A stretch of DNA of 64,000 nucleotides from Phytophthora sp. 'mugwort' (taxonomy: Eukaryota > Oomycota > Peronosporomycetes > Peronosporales > Peronosporaceae). Below the pieces are notes generated by a model. The model ran no database searches. It saw only the letters and a program-made list of their open reading frames with translations, and was not told the DNA's origin. The stretch covers positions 2,294,001 through 2,358,000 of the forward strand of contig JAUCEF010000012.1 of the NCBI GenBank assembly GCA_033558025.1, given 5' to 3'. The position numbers and the translations under genes were made by a program. Below, one piece after another: positions 1 through 11,807 of this stretch (position 1 is its first letter; each line of letters starts with the position of its first letter).

Positions 1-203
1 AATATCTATCTCTCACACAACGAAAGGGAACACCAAATATTGACTCCAGTTCTCGTTAATACTTCCGATTAGAAATTGCGAAAAATTGATACGGGGTCAA
101 GATTTTGCAACTCTTTTTTGATGCGGCTTACCTCTTGGATTATCCATATCTTCCGTCGTAGCTTCGTCAGCTCAATATCTTTATCTATGCAGTCCTTACA
201 CAT
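1..203 (-). pseudogene. small CxxC Polinton protein (IWIIQEVSR family), partial
   Basis: The gene starts at 203 with MCKDC (a CxxC pair) followed by LRRKIWIIQEVSRIK, and runs off the window edge. Related copies lie at 17742-18017 and 49090-49377, beside the integrase in copies A and C. A stop follows the SIFRNF stretch, so this copy is broken. A TATAG-type motif lies just upstream of the start (about 210-216). The function is unknown; the CxxC suggests metal binding. The family recurs in four Polinton pieces in this window. Confidence 0.6.
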
Positions 204-333
204 GGTACGCCTATATCAAGTCAGATAAAAAATGAAATAAATTGAACAATATAGCTGAACTAATATACTTGAATCAGAAGCTAAACAGAGGATGTCTCTA
301 CCGATTTATTAACAAGCCTATGACTCATTGTTT

Positions 334-1395
334 TTACCAATACTCCTTCTCAAGCGTTGAGCGTTGGCTCTTGTTGATTAAGCGGAGATTGTCTTGAGGC
401 TCCCAGGTAGAATCATGATATCCAACCCACTTGACTAAATATTTGTACTTGCCTGATGGTACTTTCTTATGATCAAGTATCTTCTCAGCCTCAAACATCT
501 GATTGTTACCCAGCGGTGCGTTGGTCGCTTGAGATTGAAATGGTTTTATATCGTTTGGAGCTTTGTAGAGAGTGTGACCGTTCTTAGATTGAATTTGTAC
601 TCGATAACCACCAATGCCCACAACTTCGTATATAGTTTTGCTTCAACGAGCTTTCTCTTTATCAAAGACTCCTTTATCAAGTCGACAGAGTACTGCTGCA
701 CCAACTGAGGTCTCATTTTCCAATCTCTCCATCAATTGACGGTTATGATCAAGGTCATCCTCCATGACTTCTCCTTTTGCTTCAATAGGTGTCTTTTTTA
801 TTGAGGAATGCCATGTGTTGTTGTAATTATTAACAACACTTTTAACCAGTTTTTCGGTGAAAGGTTGATTCGTACGAATGAGCCTCATTTTCAGAGTTCG
901 ATTGAATCTCTCAATCTTACTCATCGTCCCATGATCTCCTGGATCATTATTGTAGTGAGTAATATTTTGTGATTTGAGATAGGCAGTAGCCTTACGGTTC
1001 AAGAATTCCTTACCATTATCAGTCGTCAGAACATTGACCGTCTGTTCCTTGACGAGGTTTTTAATAGCGTTTAGAACCGTATCAGCTCGTTTATTCTTTA
1101 TCAACTCGCCAAACACTAATCGGGAGTTGATGTTAATAGCGGTAAGAACCGATTTACCTTTCCAGAAAGCAAGATCCATTTGCCACGAATTAGGGTCCCT
1201 CGATGTTATTCTGAAGTCATCGTAGCTACCTTTTTGCTCCACGTGTTGTTGGATGTCTAACTTTGTTTTATACCAGTCCTTCACTTGTTTTAGAGTGATC
1301 GATGGGTCTATCTCCTTAACCTTCTTATGAAGGGTGTTAGATGATATGAAACCAGTTTCAGGATCATAGTATAAATTTTCGAGAAGCGTATCCAT
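334..1395 (-). pseudogene. Polinton retroviral-type integrase with C-terminal chromodomain, one in-frame TGA
   Basis: This is the DDE integrase that would insert the element, related to retrovirus and LTR-retrotransposon integrases. The core shows QMDLAFW (first Asp), TTDNGKEF (second Asp) and SKIERFNRT (Glu). The last 50 residues are a chromodomain (AEKILDHKK, YLVKWVGYHDSTWEP), which in other elements steers insertion to marked chromatin. The frame is open for about 353 codons except for one TGA near 643, where copy C has Trp (AARWSK). It lies directly downstream of PolB on the same strand. Confidence 0.9.
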
Positions 1396-1431
1396 ATCTA
1401 TGTAATTGTATAGAAGTTTTCTCCAAGACTT

Positions 1432-4400
1432 CTATATCATCAGAGGCATAGTAGATATACCATCTTCTAATACGCGACGCTTGTCGTAGAAGTAGTTGAG
1501 AGCCGTTTTCGTTTGACTATAAGTAATCATTGAGTTTGTTTCCTTACACATACGAAAGCCGCTGTTATTACCCTTAAACGTGATACGTTTTTTTTTACTA
1601 CTGATTCGAAGTTCTCCGGACTCAACACATTCAGGTTGCGTTTCTTCTGCACTCCTTTGGCTGAGAGCTTGATCATCGGTTTTTTAGTCTCCTTGTCGAT
1701 CTTGTCACCGAAGTAGCAAATGTAATTCTTCGAGCTGAGACTCACCATTGCATTACATCGGATTTCCTCTTTGAATAGCCCTGGTGTGCGTCGATCGAAT
1801 GCTGCATTCTTTTCCGTGTCATCGCGTGGGAACCAATCATACTTGTGTTCGTTGTAGTGATCCATCAACTCCGGCTTAATTAGATCAGGAAATGGGTTTT
1901 CAGAGCTGAAAGCAATATACCCTGAGTCTGTGTCCATCTCTTGGTACTGGAAGTCGCTACGGTCAAAGTAGAAATCGATACAATCATAGTAGAACTCCAG
2001 CATACGCAGCTTCGCAAGCTGATAGATAGCAATTGATAAATGGATTGGGTTCCTGAGTTTAATCTTTCGCTTTGACTTGACCATCTCGACCGTACCATCG
2101 TTTAGCTCAGTCTTTGAGCTAAACGTGAAGTGCTCTGTCGCGTTGTAGATGCTCTTCTCATTCGAGAGAAACTCGACTTCCTTATGCTTGCTCATATCCA
2201 TTCCAGACCTCCTGAAAGCGGCATTGCCTACAAGCTTCATCATATCAGCAACCATGGCTTTAGAGTTATCTATATCTCCTCCTCGACGAGCATCTGACAC
2301 TTGATTCATGAATGACTCGAATGGCCTATGAGCATTAGCTTTGATGAAGCTGTATGTATTAGTAATGACCATTCCATGATCGAGGTACCACTTGAGTAGT
2401 GGAGTGTAGATTAGTATCTTCTTACCGAAATAACTCCCAATTAACTTGCGAGCGACCATGGATGCATTCTTACCACGAGTCTGATTGTACTCGAACATAT
2501 GGGAACCAATTATTTCTTCAGTAGGATGGATTTCAGTGTTTTTGAATATAGGACTCATCTCGCTGAAATAGTCCTTCAAATGTTCTGGGGTCTCAATGTC
2601 GCATTCAAGGAAACCAAATATCTTGTTATCCTTGTTGTCATCGACGATATTGTCGTGTGCATCGATCGTAGTCAAACGCCCGCAAGGCATCTGATTACCG
2701 AGACACCATAGATACAGGGCATTCGCATCGTACCCAATGATCTTCTTACATGATTTACCCCCTCGAATTGTAGTCTCGTTGCGTTTAGCGAAACGATTGA
2801 GTATAATAGAGGGTCCTCCTGTGATGTTAGCCTTCATCTTGCGATAGATATCGGATTCTTCCTCATCGATCGAATATACCAGGCGGTCAGAATTGAATTC
2901 GATCAATTTCTTGTATCGGAATGCCCTGATGTTCATATCTTTACGTGCGACATTGCAACTGACGCAACTGATAATGATATTGCCATCTTCATGACCTTTC
3001 TTGTTGTTGATCCGATCAGCTGAAACATTTTCTTCGTTGAGCTTGATATAGCAGTAACTGCAAATGTATTTCTGCTTTTTGAGTAGCTTATCAAGATGAT
3101 GCATTGTCATTGCAAAATCACGGTTAGCTTCTCTATCTTGCTTAATATAGCATAAGAAACGTCTTTCTGGGAAATTGAAAGCTATCCCAGGTTCTTTAGT
3201 TTGGAAAATGAGTTCCTGAGTCTTGTACATCACTTTCTCGCTAAGTCCAGGTAGAGACACACCATCGCAGAACATGTCTAAGTCGAATCGCTTGACAACT
3301 CACGCTGCTTCTGGATTGCCTTAATGAATGGAACTACATCGAGATTGTTATACCAGATGAGGTAGTCTTTGAGGGTCTTCATCCCATAGTGTTCCCAAAC
3401 AAACTTCGCACGCTGGTACTCTCCACCGCTGATATTGGAACTGCGTAGCTTGCTGTAGAATGCTGACTTTGGAGGTAGCTCAGTATCACTCAGAACTGGA
3501 TAACTTGTCATATATTCGTAAGGGAACACGCCCTTTGTCAGCTCACAAGTACATCTAAGCTTATCATCACATTGGCATCCTCCCAGATATGTCGTGAGAT
3601 ACTTGTCATAGCTCGTTCCGGCTGGGACGTAGTTGATCATATCGAGCATTTTGAATGTTTTAGTAGCGATTGCCATGTATCCACCTTTTTTGATGATATT
3701 ATCGATGTTATCAGTACCTATTGAGCTAAAGACCTCGTTCTTGATTGGATTGATGTCATAATTGCCACTGTTGTATCCAAGTACTGGTGTCTGATCGAGC
3801 ACTTGATTCAAACGCTCGAGATCTTTCTCCATCTTCTTTTTAATGTTGAGATACTTATCAAGTTTATCGTTATCTTTTCGCATCTTTTTCATATTCTCAG
3901 GCGTTATACCATCCATAACACTTGGATAAGCACTCTCAAGCCATGATAGCTGTTTGTTAATCGAATAGTATATCGCCTTAAATTTGTCCTTGTGCCAGCT
4001 GGTTATCCGACTCGATACTTCATTGATGTACGATATCATATTCTCGACCAATGATTTAGGATTGTTATCTACAAAGCAACGCTTCTCATTAGTTAAGCTA
4101 TCACAAATACTCACAGATACTGGAACATGCTTACTGGTGAATTCTGTGTTTTCTCCACGATTTTGCCCCAAAGGCTCTATCAATGACTCAAAATCGAATA
4201 CAATGAAATGGTCAAGATAGTGATCAACACCCTTGATCGAGTACTTTGTCATCAGACCCTTGATTCGATTTTGAGCGGGTCTGTAAATCGTTGGTTCCTT
4301 ATCAAATGACTCGAGATTGATCTGATCACATTTATTCTTACTGTGAGCCCGCATTCGCACATCGTTTTCAAACACCATCGAACAATTTGAACAATTGTAC

Positions 4401-5397
4401 TTGGATTGAACACGATCGATGTTCGTAATGTAGAATGCATGATTATCATGAGATAGGATGTTAAGAGTGTCTTCATATTTACCCTCCGTTGGTCGCATAC
4501 ATTCGATAGCGTTTGTACCAGCGTCAAAGCCATATACATTAATATTTAGATTGAAGCACTCCTCAAGCTGATCAAACTCAAGCAGATCGATAGGCTTGAA
4601 GCTTTTGTATAGACTGAGGGAGAATTGAAGACCTTTGAAGTTGCAATAGCGCTTGAATGAATCTTTTACTTGAGCCACGACCTTTCTGCTATTCTTTTCT
4701 ACTTGCTGATGATAGGCGATGCAGAAGAAGACACACTTGTTGTTGGTGCGTGGGAAGTTGATGATATATCTATTTTGCTTAATGAAATCTGGTATCAAAG
4801 CATCGCTATCACCGAGCGCGTGGTCGCGATAATCAATGAAGACCTTGAGTCCGTTAATAGACTTGAGCTTTATTCCCGACTTCGGATAGTTTAATGTATT
4901 CGACAGCTCTTTCGTTCGAATATCAGTAATGACTTTCCGTGCATCGGCCCTACTATTAACGACGAATGGTCGCTCATACACATACGTATTAGCGATATTC
5001 GGATAGAAATAGAATTCTACATCACCAACAGGGTCATACATCGTGTAGCCAAGTGCGAGGTTGATCTTGTAAGCCTTCTTCTGAGATAGAAGCACGTTCT
5101 CAAGCTTATCGTAGAAATCTTCCGTCTGAATGTTCTCGTATAAATGAGTCTCACCAAACATCATCTTTTCTGCCTTGTAAGTTGGATCAGCTTGGTAGTC
5201 AGCTGAGATATTCTTAGTAGTTTATCCATAAAGATATTGTATTGCTTTGCTACTAATCTCTGGTTCTTTATTCCGGAAATGTCTCCGATATATACCATCT
5301 TACCAGTGTGTCCCCTCACCTTTACTCGGTAGCTACTCCCCCATTTAATCGGTTTGATCTTCAAACGTCGTAGTCCTTCGAGTTCGTAGGCCAACAT
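1432..5397 (-). pseudogene. protein-primed family B DNA polymerase of Polinton, frameshifted
   Basis: This replicative polymerase of about 1300 codons is read in at least three frames (5397-5161, 5164-3278, then 3275 onward) with a further break near the 3' end. From the N-terminus it shows an unassigned domain with a possible Cys/His pair (NNKCVFFCIAYH, DNHAFYI) and a C2H2 finger (CSNCSMVFEND). The 3'-5' exonuclease shows VFDFESL and LGYNSGNYDIN. An HNH-like zinc module follows (about 3070-2925). The palm motifs are YDANALYLW (motif A), KLVGNAAFRRSG (motif B) and MDTDSGYIAF (motif C). Motif B differs from copy C (VGNSAFGRSG), a sign of decay. Confidence 0.92.
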
Positions 5398-5517
5398 CGT
5401 TGCTGTATCTCACTGTCTATATTATCTACGTGGAAATTCTTACTATATGTTTTCTACCTTGTATCAGGATGGACACTTTCTATATTTACCGATATCAATT
5501 TCAAAAAAAATAGTTTT

Positions 5518-5707
5518 TTAATCCGTTTGTGTCTCGACCTCATTAGTCGCGGCTAGCGTCCGTTTCCGTCGCTCACGAATTTGATCGCGATGTTCGGCAT
5601 CATACTTATTCTGGTTCGCTAATCGTGTCTCATGGTTCTTAAGCTAATACTTCTTCTGAGCTCGCGCGATTGCTTCCTCGTTGGTATGTCTCTGGAGTGT
5701 AAGTCAT
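5518..5707 (-). pseudogene. small basic Polinton protein (MTYTPETY family), decayed
   Basis: It starts MTYTPETY and matches the intact copies at 23501-23713, 36554-36823 and 62973-63242 (M-[TA]-Y-[ST]-PE-x-Y, then a Lys/Arg-rich helix). A frameshift and an internal stop break it. It sits just upstream of PolB on the same strand in all four copies. The function is unknown; its charge and size suggest nucleic-acid binding or a helical packing protein. Confidence 0.6.
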
Positions 5708-5760
5708 GCTTCCTATATACTATACGAGACTTTATATCAGGATAAAAAATAATGCATATC

Positions 5761-6075
5761 TTATTTAAAACCACCAAGCTCCTTGCCAGTTGCAATCCAT
5801 GTTCTAATTATCTTTGGCTCAGGCATCATTTTTACCCATGCCTGGTGCTTAGGAAACGAACAGTGATGTGAATAGTTTCAACGTTTCGTACTTTTACCGC
5901 ATGGACAAGAAACTTCTTCTTGAATATTAGCAAGATAAATTGTTTCAATCATTATTTCTGCTCTATTAACGTCCATTTCGGGTGCTGGGAATTTAGAGAT
6001 TGGGTGAGCGTAGCAGCGATCCAATGTTTTCGATTGAGAACACTGTCGTCCATTTTTCATGATATACTTACACAT
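5761..6075 (-). pseudogene. small Cys/His-rich protein with an in-frame TGA
   Basis: The frame runs 104 codons from ATG 6075 (MCKYIMKNGRQCSQS, DRCYAH, CPCGKSTKR), through one TGA at about 5878, to NYSHHCSF and a final TAA at 5761. The spacing of Cys and His (CKY..GRQC..C..H, CPCG, HHC) suggests zinc binding. It occupies the same slot, beyond the small basic protein, that holds the CRN gene in copy C and the nuclease in copies D and F. The family was not recognised. Confidence 0.5.
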
Positions 6076-6354
6076 TGTGCTGTTGGTCGCTTATCGTATA
6101 TGTTGTGATTATACTTAATATATTTATCTCTTTAGATGGACTTACTTTCTATAATAATTCTGAGCTCTGCTTTATAGATCTTGACAGGTTTTGTGGTGCT
6201 TGGAGGTTAGGAGGGTACCTCCTTCGCATCAGAGGGGTACGACTGGTCTTGCCTACTTTATTTTTTCTTGGGTTATTTACTGGGTTATAGGGTGGGTGGG
6301 TGGGACTTTTGGGAAAGTAAAAATAATTTACCTATGTTGTACCTGAACATTACT
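6076..6354. other. no recognisable feature
   Basis: Short spacer with G-rich stretches (ggtgggtgggtggg near 6291). Neither strand shows a supported gene or terminal repeat. Confidence 0.5.
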
Positions 6355-7260
6355 ACTTTGAATCTTGATGCAACAGCAAATTTTCGTAAAACAGTTGTCA
6401 ATTGTAAATACCAGCGAGACTTGGAAATCATCTTGGCGTCCCATTTCATTGCATCAAGGATCGCTATTTCAATCTACTAAACGAGCGAAATCATATATGC
6501 CATCCGTACGCATCGTTTCACCACGATTCAGTTATGCCGAGCTACTGGAGAGAGTATTTATCCACTCATTTTTTATGATTAGAACGATATGTAGACTCAC
6601 AATGTTCCCCAGTTTCACACTCCTCGATCAGAGAGAGCAGAAGCGACAGGAGCTTCTTGAGAAAGCTCAGCGTCGTGTTCGGCAAGCTAAAGTCAAGCGG
6701 GAGGTGTATGAAGGTGCGTCATGGGCTACTGATATCTCGAATGGCATAAGTACTGTAGCGAAGAAATCAACTGAATCAACTCAGGCAGACTCGACAACCC
6801 GAGTCGTCTGAGACCTTTCAAAAACCGGTGAGTGATGAATCCTCCCAGGCAAACCCTGAGGTATCAAGTGTTGAAACAAACACTGAACATCACCCTGTTT
6901 CAATTGATGGTGAAACTAATACAGAGTGCGTACGACTAATAAAAAAGTTCAGATTCGTCCTAAGACTACAGATATTGGAACACAGATTAAAGTAACGGAA
7001 GACTTGGCGGAAAGGATTATTCAACGAAGGAGATGATGATCAAGAGCAAAATCTAAGACAGCAGTTGCTTAAATATTTGTGGTTTATCCGATTCTTGGAG
7101 ACTTACGTATGCACCCTCTTGCTTCCAACGGTCGTCAGCTATCGAAATATTACACTGGAAAAGATGCGAAGACATATATATAGAGAGCTATATATAGTAT
7201 CTTTAGCACCAAATATCGATTGCTCTGAGACGTACGATCGGTCTTAATCGCATTTTGACC
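6355..7260 (+). pseudogene. Polinton fragment B: end of CxxC gene plus 'LAQREQKRQ' structural gene
   Basis: On the plus strand 6355-6600 matches the C-terminal half of the CxxC gene (ANFRKTVVN, then ASRIAISIY). From about 6603 it matches the start of the large gene at 49084-46419 (FTLLDQREQKRQELLEKAQRRVRQA, with up to 20 matching residues in blocks, then SWATDISNG). Traces up to about 7250 resemble the segment before SIRLNKI of that gene. The gene order equals copy E, but several frameshifts and stops are present. The flanks show no terminal repeat, so this is a broken remnant. Confidence 0.7.
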
Positions 7261-7263
7261 GAT

Positions 7264-7551
7264 CCCGCTACACCACAAGGGTATGGGTGGCGCGCGGGTC
7301 AGAGACCTCTACCGGATGGGATGACGAGGATAACGAAGGTGTCGGAGACACAGAGGGGCCCGCGGCGAGAGCTGTTGTCGCGAGGCGAACGAGGGAGGTC
7401 AAAAGACCAATTGGTTGTGGACATCTGAGTGCGAATACTCGATGCGGAACGGACAGTGAAATGCTCTTGGAGCGGAAGGTTCCTGGCCTTTTGCGATTAA
7501 TACAATCAGAACCCTCGTGGATACAGTGTGTCCACGGTTTAGGGGGGAGAG
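7264..7551 (+). mobile_element. 3' end of an LTR retrotransposon interior with polypurine tract
   Basis: An open stretch ends at a purine run (aggggggagag, 7541-7551) placed directly before a TGTAACGGGG long terminal repeat. That is the expected polypurine primer for plus-strand synthesis. The short open frame 7287-7556 has no recognised domain. The upstream part of the element is missing, replaced by Polinton fragment B. Confidence 0.5.
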
Positions 7552-7958
7552 TGTAACGGGGTTACACGAAGGTGCACGAAGTGTAGCCATGCTACGTGTC
7601 ACCTTGCAGCAAGTGGTACTTCGTACCGCTTGGATTAACAGGATTTCAGTGCGTGGCCACAGGGCCACTCGATATGCATTTGAATAGGTTTAACTATGGT
7701 AGATAGTTAGAGTCATACATTTACGCCACACGCGGCTCTGCCGCAGATAAGAAAGCAAATAACAGTTCCGTTTTAGCATCAAAGAGAGTATTGCCCTAGG
7801 TTTAGGAATACTGACTCTTTGAGTCTCTAGTGGTATAACTAGAGGGATCTAAGCCTCTGCAGAGACCTTAGGGGCTAGGACAACCACAGCTAAGACTCGG
7901 GGAGTCATACGTCTTCCTCTGACACACTACGCTGCGCAGCCCCGCTGCAACAAGTGCT
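7552..7958 (+). repeat. long terminal repeat, forward (TGTAACGGGGTTACA type)
   Basis: It begins TGTAACGGGGTTACAC right after a polypurine tract. The same 15-base start is seen at 53635. The end is set near a CAACA at about 7958 and is approximate, because another LTR in reverse orientation follows at once. Confidence 0.55.
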
Positions 7959-7963
7959 AGCAA

Positions 7964-8326
7964 ATGCAACAAGTGCTACCAAATGTGACGGGGGCACACA
8001 ACACCTTGGCGCACGAAGTGTTACTTCCATATACAGACACTCATTGAACGGTAGTTCACAAGTCCCTGGCTTGAGGGAACTGATACCAATTTACGTACAT
8101 ATAAGACTGAATATATATATTAAAGTGGCTCCTTTTGATGTCTACATACTAACTATAAGTCTCCTATAAATGTTATCCTATTCGGTGGTTTAAGGTCATT
8201 GTACCATATATATGGTACCCACCCGTGACGTAATGACCGTGACGTCATAGTGATGTTGGCTACATCACTTAGGTACTTGGGTACACATTCGGAGTGACTT
8301 GGCACTCTTCATATAGCCCCGTTACT
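7964..8326 (-). repeat. long terminal repeat, reverse, same family as 53635-54002
   Basis: Read on the minus strand it begins GTAACGGGGC and runs through CACTTAGGTACTTGGG-like and GACGTCA blocks to GGTAGCACTTG, matching the plus-strand LTR at 53635-54002 along its length. No interior is attached on the right, so it is a solo or truncated LTR head to head with the forward LTR. Confidence 0.6.
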
Positions 8327-10133
8327 CAGCTATGGCCTTTTTCTAGTCAATCGGTGGTTAGCGGGCTACCTGATTTAAACAAATTTTGTCCCTTCAGCAA
8401 TGGTGGTAATATTTACGATTGCTAAGGTTACAAAATAATTGTCCCTTCAGCAATCGTAGTGTATACTTGTGGCAAAGGGAAATCTTGATTCGACGTTCAC
8501 TTGCGCGTAAAACGTTTACCGGTATTGACAGTAACACGGAGCATAATATGATTTATTATCAGGAAACAAGATGGTCTCAATAAAGAAAAAATTGAGTTCT
8601 AACAACCAGACGTTTATAATGTATAAGCCAGTATTACCTTTGAGAGTGATTCGCGTGCCAATCTGATAATGGAGGGGGTGAACGTCACATAAAACGACCA
8701 ACGGAGGGGAGCGGTTGCGAGCGCGCGTAGCCACAGCAAACCCGTGCGGGGTGCCCGCGAAGCAGGGCCACGCGATATTTGTGGAGGCATGACCAGCGCC
8801 GAGCTTTCCAGCGAACCGAGCACTGTAGCGGGCCGGACTTAGAATCTCTTCCTCGGAGGAGCGCAGCGACTGCCTTTGCGAAGCAGAGCCCAAGACCGCG
8901 ATGCCATTGGTCCTCGGGAGGGCTAGGGTTAAAGGGAGATGGAAGACCTTCTATACAAAACTACAGTGTAAACGAAAAATGTGACAGGGCTAGATGGGCA
9001 CAACAACACGTTCCATCATTTTATCTACTTGTTCATTTGATTTTGGAAGGTATTATAGCCGGACATAGTACAGTACATATTAGCGTACACCCAACCTACT
9101 GTATAACAAGTTTCGTCATTCTGCCAAAAAAAATCGTCGTGAACGATTTCTGTTTAGGGTTGGAGGATTAAGGATTGGTGCAATTTACCCAATTCCAATG
9201 GCGGCATTTTATATTCTCGATTAAGTATGCTAGTCAGTGCCACTGAAATGCAAGCTATGGCAACTCAAGGCCGATAACAAGATGATACTACTGAAGTAAC
9301 ACTGTAGTACTGTATTACCGTAAGAAGTAGGAGAGAAAAGGTAGTCTATTTAACTATGCTTAGTTATTAGCTTCCTGGTAGCTTTTTGTTAACGCCATCT
9401 TGATGCTTGCGCCATGGTGCTGGTTGTAATGGAGTTCCTCTGATCGATTCGCCTCCGATTCCATCGTGGTCAAATAGTCAATACTGAGGTGTAGCTGCAA
9501 GCCTTGTGTTCGAGTTTCAGAGCTGTTGCGCTCATTCGAGGTACCACCCGAGTTGTCGTAGACAGCTTGCCCACATCGCCTCGAACTGTTGGTATGCTGT
9601 CCATTTCTTACCTTCTGCACGACTTGATTTCCAAGCTACCATAATTGTGCCATCCTGATACTGCAGATTGCCCACTAATACCGTAAAAAGCAGAAACCAA
9701 GTAGCTGTTTGATGCTGTAAAATTCGTAATGCTTTAATAGGGTGAAAAGGGAAGAACTTTTACATGTTGCATGTTTGCCGTAATTTACGGTAGACAAGCA
9801 ATCAAGTTTGACAATCCGCCGCAATTTCGTCAGTCATGCAGAGTGGTACGCCCGGTGGGTTAGGTGCTGATTCCACCAATCATCAAATAATCGGATTTCT
9901 GAGAAAATGCGAACACCTTCTTAAACCGATGAGAACTAGTCAGAACCCATCACGCCACGCCCTCTATCGATCGTACCTCGCACCTTACAAAAGCCAAGTC
10001 AGTCGCTTTAGAAGCCGGTATCGCAAGCAGTGGTTGGCAGCTCACTTCTCCATTCGTCGGGTAACGCCAACAGAGGTTGACAAGAACCTACACTTTTTCC
10101 GAGCACGTGTTCAAGCAAGAGCTCCAAGCCGAC
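8327..10133. other. gene-free stretch upstream of the transporter
   Basis: Short imperfect repeats are seen at 8385-8455 (two copies of ttgtcccttcagcaat with an intervening inverted ACGATTGCT). A GC-rich patch lies at 8690-8930. Short frames such as 8516-8893 and 9360-9620 on the minus strand lack any recognisable domain and were not called. The last few hundred bases probably hold the transporter promoter, but no defined element was identified. Confidence 0.4.
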
Positions 10134-11606
10134 ATGAGCAGTCCCCCCACCGACAGCGTGGAAGCCGTGCAGCGCATTACGCGGCGCATCGACGCCATTG
10201 GCGAGCGCGACAAGGGCGTCGTCATGGGACTTTCGTGGTACTACATCAAGCTCATCCTGCTCACGGGCTTCGGCTGGGCCATGGACTCCATGGAGACCTT
10301 CATTTTCACTTACTGCGCCGCACTCATCCGCGAGGACATCCCGCAGAGCTCCCGTCAGGCCTCGTTCTTGGGCGGTGCGGTCTTCGTCGGCTCGTTCATC
10401 GGCTCCTTCCCCTTCGGCACGCTCGCCGACAAGTACGGCCGCAGACCCATGTTCATGGTCACGCTCGTGCTCTTCCTTTTCGGCCTCGCCTTCTGCGCCG
10501 TCAGCTGGAACGTCACCTCGATCACATGCGCGCGTATCATCTCCGGCATCGGTCTCGGTGGCGAGCTGCCTGTCGCCTCCACTCTCGTGCAGGAGCTCTC
10601 GCCCAAGAAGACGCGCGGCAAGATCATCGTACTGCTTGAGTCCTTCTGGGCCATCGGCTGCATGTTGGCCGTCGTCATGGCCTTCGGCGCCGCGCCCAGA
10701 ATCGGCTGGCGCGAGACCTTCCTCATCTGCTGCGCGCCTGTGATCTACGCCATTATCATCCGCATGTGCATCCCGGAGTCGCCCAAGTGGCTGGCCAGCG
10801 TCGGTCGCTACGACGAGGCCGTCGCCATTGTCGAGTCAATTGAGCGTGCTCACGGCCTGGACCCGTACGACCCCAAGACAGAGATTGAAAGCGCGGAGCC
10901 GCTGCCGGCGGCCCCGCCCCAGCTCCCGGAGTCCCACATCAAGCGCATCGGTATGCTCTTCCAGCGCCAGTTTCGCGTGCGCACCACCGTCTTGTGGACG
11001 CTCTGGTTTGGCATCTCCATGTCGTACTATGCCATCTTCATTTACCTGCCCACGCTGATCTCTCTCAAGGGCTACAATATGAACGGCCAGTGGGAGACGA
11101 TCCTTATCATCACGGCGTTCCAGCTCCCAGGCTACCTCGCGGCCGCGGGTCTCGTAGAGGTCATCGGCCGCAAGCAAACCCTCGTCATCTTCCTCGCCGG
11201 CTCGTTCGTGTCCGCTATCGCCATGGGCTACGTCGATGCGTCCAAGGTTCCTGTGATGGTGACCGGTTCGTTCACTTCCTTCTTCATGCTGGGCGCGTGG
11301 GGCTGCGTGTATGCGTACACCCCAGAGAACTACCCGACGGCCATTCGCGGCATGGGAGCTGCCTACCCGTCGGGCTTCAGCCGTATCGGCTCTTTCAGCG
11401 GTCCATATCTGTGTGCCTCCATGTTTGGCGACTGGAATGTGTCTCTTGAGGGCATCATGTGGGTGTTCGGTGGGCTGCTGATGGTCGTTTCGGGCATCGT
11501 GCTGTTTTTCGGCTACGAGCCGCGCGGCAAGAATGTCGAACTGTACGACGCCGATGATCGCGCCGAGAAGTCCCTGGCCTTTGAGGCCGTACAAACGCCC
11601 AAGTAA
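10134..11606 (+). CDS. major facilitator superfamily transporter (sugar/organic-acid porter, SV2-like)
   Basis: 490-residue membrane protein with about twelve hydrophobic segments. It shows the MFS signature between helices 2 and 3 (GTLADKYGRRP), the helix 4-5 region GIGLGGELPVAST followed by PKKTRGK, PESPKWL after helix 6, and a second-half loop EVIGRKQT. The open frame continues 19 codons upstream, but the first ATG in frame is at 10134 (MSSPPTDSV). Members move small solutes by proton or ion coupling across the plasma membrane; the substrate cannot be read from sequence. GC-rich codon use contrasts with the AT-rich Polinton genes. It appears intact and intron-free. Confidence 0.9.
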   Translation: MSSPPTDSVEAVQRITRRIDAIGERDKGVVMGLSWYYIKLILLTGFGWAMDSMETFIFTYCAALIREDIPQSSRQASFLGGAVFVGSFIGSFPFGTLADKYGRRPMFMVTLVLFLFGLAFCAVSWNVTSITCARIISGIGLGGELPVASTLVQELSPKKTRGKIIVLLESFWAIGCMLAVVMAFGAAPRIGWRETFLICCAPVIYAIIIRMCIPESPKWLASVGRYDEAVAIVESIERAHGLDPYDPKTEIESAEPLPAAPPQLPESHIKRIGMLFQRQFRVRTTVLWTLWFGISMSYYAIFIYLPTLISLKGYNMNGQWETILIITAFQLPGYLAAAGLVEVIGRKQTLVIFLAGSFVSAIAMGYVDASKVPVMVTGSFTSFFMLGAWGCVYAYTPENYPTAIRGMGAAYPSGFSRIGSFSGPYLCASMFGDWNVSLEGIMWVFGGLLMVVSGIVLFFGYEPRGKNVELYDADDRAEKSLAFEAVQTPK

Positions 11607-11789
11607 AAGGTGCGTCCCTGCTGACCGCTAGGTTGAAAGCGGTATGTCTGCATAGTTTAAGTTTAACCCGAAGTCATATCATGCAACTCGTTCGATTACT
11701 TTTGCCGTCCGTATTTGAGAGTTGTAAAAGTAAATGTCTCAAAGAAAGTATAATTAGCTTGTGTAGTAGTAATATATTAGTAACCTTCT

Positions 11790-11807
11790 AAGTACTACGT
11801 AGTACTT
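11790..11807. repeat. 18-bp perfect palindrome
   Basis: AAGTACTACGTAGTACTT reads the same on both strands. A looser repeat of its core (TACGTAATACTACGTAGTA) follows within 60 bases. It lies about 180 bases after the transporter stop. It may act as a terminator-like hairpin or be a transposon scar; the function is unknown. Confidence 0.6.

Larger units (their letters stand above)
1..6075 (-). mobile_element. Polinton/Maverick copy A, decayed, cut by the window edge
   Basis: All genes here lie on the minus strand, in the order CxxC gene, integrase with chromodomain, protein-primed PolB, small basic protein, Cys-rich small protein. That is the replication half of a Polinton and matches copy C (17742-23713) gene for gene. 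Every large gene is broken by stops or frameshifts, so the copy is dead. No terminal repeat was found on either side; the capsid half would lie left of base 1. The right border is set at the last recognisable gene and is approximate. Confidence 0.85.

Noticed and set aside
8516..8893. 125-codon minus-strand frame and overlapping plus-strand frame 8779-9171
   Set aside because: No domain, no homologous copy in the window and no coding bias distinguishable from a GC-rich patch.
10836..11594. 252-codon open frame antisense to the MFS transporter
   Set aside because: It is the mirror of a GC-rich coding frame; its peptide is His/Arg-rich with no domain.
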